A stretch of DNA of 64,000 nucleotides from Paraflavitalea pollutisoli (lineage in GTDB: Bacteria; Bacteroidota; Bacteroidia; Chitinophagales; Chitinophagaceae): positions 62,001 to 126,000 of the forward strand of contig NZ_JARKMX010000001.1 in assembly GCF_029360705.1 (NCBI RefSeq), given 5' to 3'. Shown one piece after another: positions 62,904-64,000 of the stretch; within the stretch, counting starts at the first letter, position 1, and each line of letters opens with the position of its first letter. The translations under genes were made by a program, and so were the position numbers. The notes below the pieces were generated by a model that saw only the letters and a list, made by a program, of their open reading frames with translations, did no database searches and was not told the origin of the DNA.

Positions 62904-62930
62904 TTGATAAGATAATTTCCCCTACATTTG
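62904..62930 (+). promoter_or_regulatory. Bacteroidota-type promoter of recA
   Basis: TTG (62904-62906) and TACATTTG (62923-62930, a perfect -7 match) with a 16-base spacer, shorter than the ideal 19. Transcription would begin near 62936, 34 bases before the recA ATG. Confidence 0.5.
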
Positions 62931-62969
62931 ACATTCGGTAATTTTGAATACAACAAAAACAAACCCATT

Positions 62970-63983
62970 ATGTCTGCAAATAACGAAAAGCTCAAGGCGC
63001 TAAAACTGACGATCGATAAGATTGAAAAGGACTTTGGAAAAGGAAGTGTGATGATGATGAACGAAAAGTCGACCGAGCCTACGGAAGTAGTATCGAGCGG
63101 TTCTATCGGACTGGATTCTGCGCTGGGCGTCGGCGGTTTTCCCAAAGGCCGTATTGTAGAAATCTATGGACCTGAATCTTCTGGTAAAACTACGATCGCA
63201 ATCCACGCTATCGCAGAAGCCCAGAAAAAGGGTGGTATGTGTGCCATTATCGATGCGGAGCACGCTTTCGACAGCGGTTATGCTCAAAAGCTTGGGGTTG
63301 ATGTAGACAATCTGCTGATTTCCCAGCCTGATTATGGCGAACAAGCCCTCGAAATTGCCGACCGTCTTATCCTCTCCGGAGCCCTCGACGTTGTGGTGAT
63401 CGACTCAGTAGCTGCACTGGTACCAAAAGGAGAGCTGGAAGGAGAAATGGGTGACAGCAAAATGGGCCTGCAGGCAAGACTGATGTCACAGGCGCTGCGT
63501 AAACTCACCGCTACTATTAATAAGACCAATACCATCTGTATATTCATCAACCAGCTGCGTGAAAAGATCGGTGTCATGTTCGGTAATCCTGAAACAACCA
63601 CTGGTGGTAACGCCCTGAAGTTCTATGCAACGATCCGTCTGGACATCCGCCGGATGGCACAGATCAAGGATGGTGATGAAGCAATTGGTAACCGTGTGAA
63701 GGTAAAAGTGGTAAAGAATAAAGTAGCTCCTCCCTTCCGCGCCGCAGAGTTTGATATTGTGTTCGGAGAAGGTATCTCCAAAACCGGTGAGATCCTGGAC
63801 ATGGGTGTGGAATTGAGTGTTGTACAAAAAAGCGGTAGCTGGTTTAGCTACAATGGAGACAAACTGGGTCAGGGACGTGATGCGGTTAAGAAACTGCTCA
63901 TGGACAATCCCGAGCTTTCTAACGAGATCGAAGTAAAGATCCGAGAAAAGATCAAAGAAATGCAAAATGCGCCTTCAGCATAA
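62970..63983 (+). CDS. recA: RecA recombinase
   Basis: A 337-residue RecA. The start at 62970 gives [20 protein letters not shown], in agreement with other RecA starts; an ATG at 62928 lies within the promoter. Walker A is GPESSGKTT (Lys73), Walker [11 protein letters not shown], loop 1 [17 protein letters not shown], and loop 2 [28 protein letters not shown] (core NPETTTGG), all canonical. It forms the filament for homologous recombination and SOS induction. No LexA-like box was recognised upstream. The window ends 17 bases after the stop, so the next gene is not seen. Confidence 0.98.
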   Translation: MSANNEKLKALKLTIDKIEKDFGKGSVMMMNEKSTEPTEVVSSGSIGLDSALGVGGFPKGRIVEIYGPESSGKTTIAIHAIAEAQKKGGMCAIIDAEHAFDSGYAQKLGVDVDNLLISQPDYGEQALEIADRLILSGALDVVVIDSVAALVPKGELEGEMGDSKMGLQARLMSQALRKLTATINKTNTICIFINQLREKIGVMFGNPETTTGGNALKFYATIRLDIRRMAQIKDGDEAIGNRVKVKVVKNKVAPPFRAAEFDIVFGEGISKTGEILDMGVELSVVQKSGSWFSYNGDKLGQGRDAVKKLLMDNPELSNEIEVKIREKIKEMQNAPSA

Positions 63984-64000
63984 AGAATGTTATAGTAAGT

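Noticed and set aside
1-64000. tRNA or rRNA genes
   Set aside because: No T-loop GGTTCGAATCC-like stretch with matching arms, and no rRNA-like conserved sequence was found by eye.

Overview
The window looks like chromosomal DNA of a Bacteroidota bacterium, most likely family Chitinophagaceae (inference). Direct signs are a secreted M1 peptidase with a type IX secretion (T9SS) sorting tail, two TonB-receptor-type outer-membrane barrels (one paired with a DUF4249 lipoprotein), many short lipoproteins with a Cys lipobox, LytS/LytTR signalling, Bacteroidota-type promoters (TTG-N19-TAnnTTTG) and the absence of clear Shine-Dalgarno sequences. No tRNA, rRNA, CRISPR array, phage or intact insertion sequence was recognised.

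Layout. 0-7 kb: start of a GH25 muramidase, T9SS-exported M1 peptidase, radical SAM/SPASM protein, MarR regulator with a GHL10-type glycoside hydrolase, and a DegT/DnrJ/EryC1 aminotransferase. 7-14 kb: small secreted protein, rpoN (sigma-54) with a PAP2-like membrane protein, L,D-transpeptidase, AI-2E-type transporter and MATE exporter. 14-23 kb: a seven-gene plus-strand operon encoding a periplasmic adaptor, TolC-type channel, ABC ATPase, two MacB/FtsX permeases, an NtrC-type sigma-54 activator and its histidine kinase. Upstream lie a perfect 10-bp inverted repeat and a -24/-12-like promoter, so the cluster looks like a self-regulated sigma-54 efflux system. 23-31 kb (minus strand): a large AsmA-like protein, a lipoprotein, a DUF2807 adhesin-like protein, DUF4249 and a TonB receptor. 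31-44 kb: EamA transporter, PAS kinase, a TetR/thioesterase unit with two matching operators, an EEP hydrolase, a SNF2 helicase, small stress and basic proteins, a luciferase-like oxidoreductase, a LytS/LytTR pair and a lipoprotein. 44-52.5 kb: divergent UvrD/PcrA and Pif1-like helicases, a META protein with a decayed duplicated tail, two tiny lipoproteins and an NhaP-type antiporter. 52.5-64 kb: a repeat-rich gap with a probable gene relic, AraC regulator, 49-residue basic protein, outer-membrane barrel, repeat protein, alpha/beta hydrolase, OmpA lipoprotein, second M1 peptidase, a 1.4-kb gene-free repeat cluster and recA.

The points most worth attention are the sigma-54-controlled efflux operon; three intergenic arrays of direct repeats that share an exact 11-bp period but have unrelated sequences; the repeat cluster before recA; the tandemly duplicated, decaying tail of the META gene; and a small secreted protein built of three related segments. 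All assignments come from reading the sequence; no database search was run.
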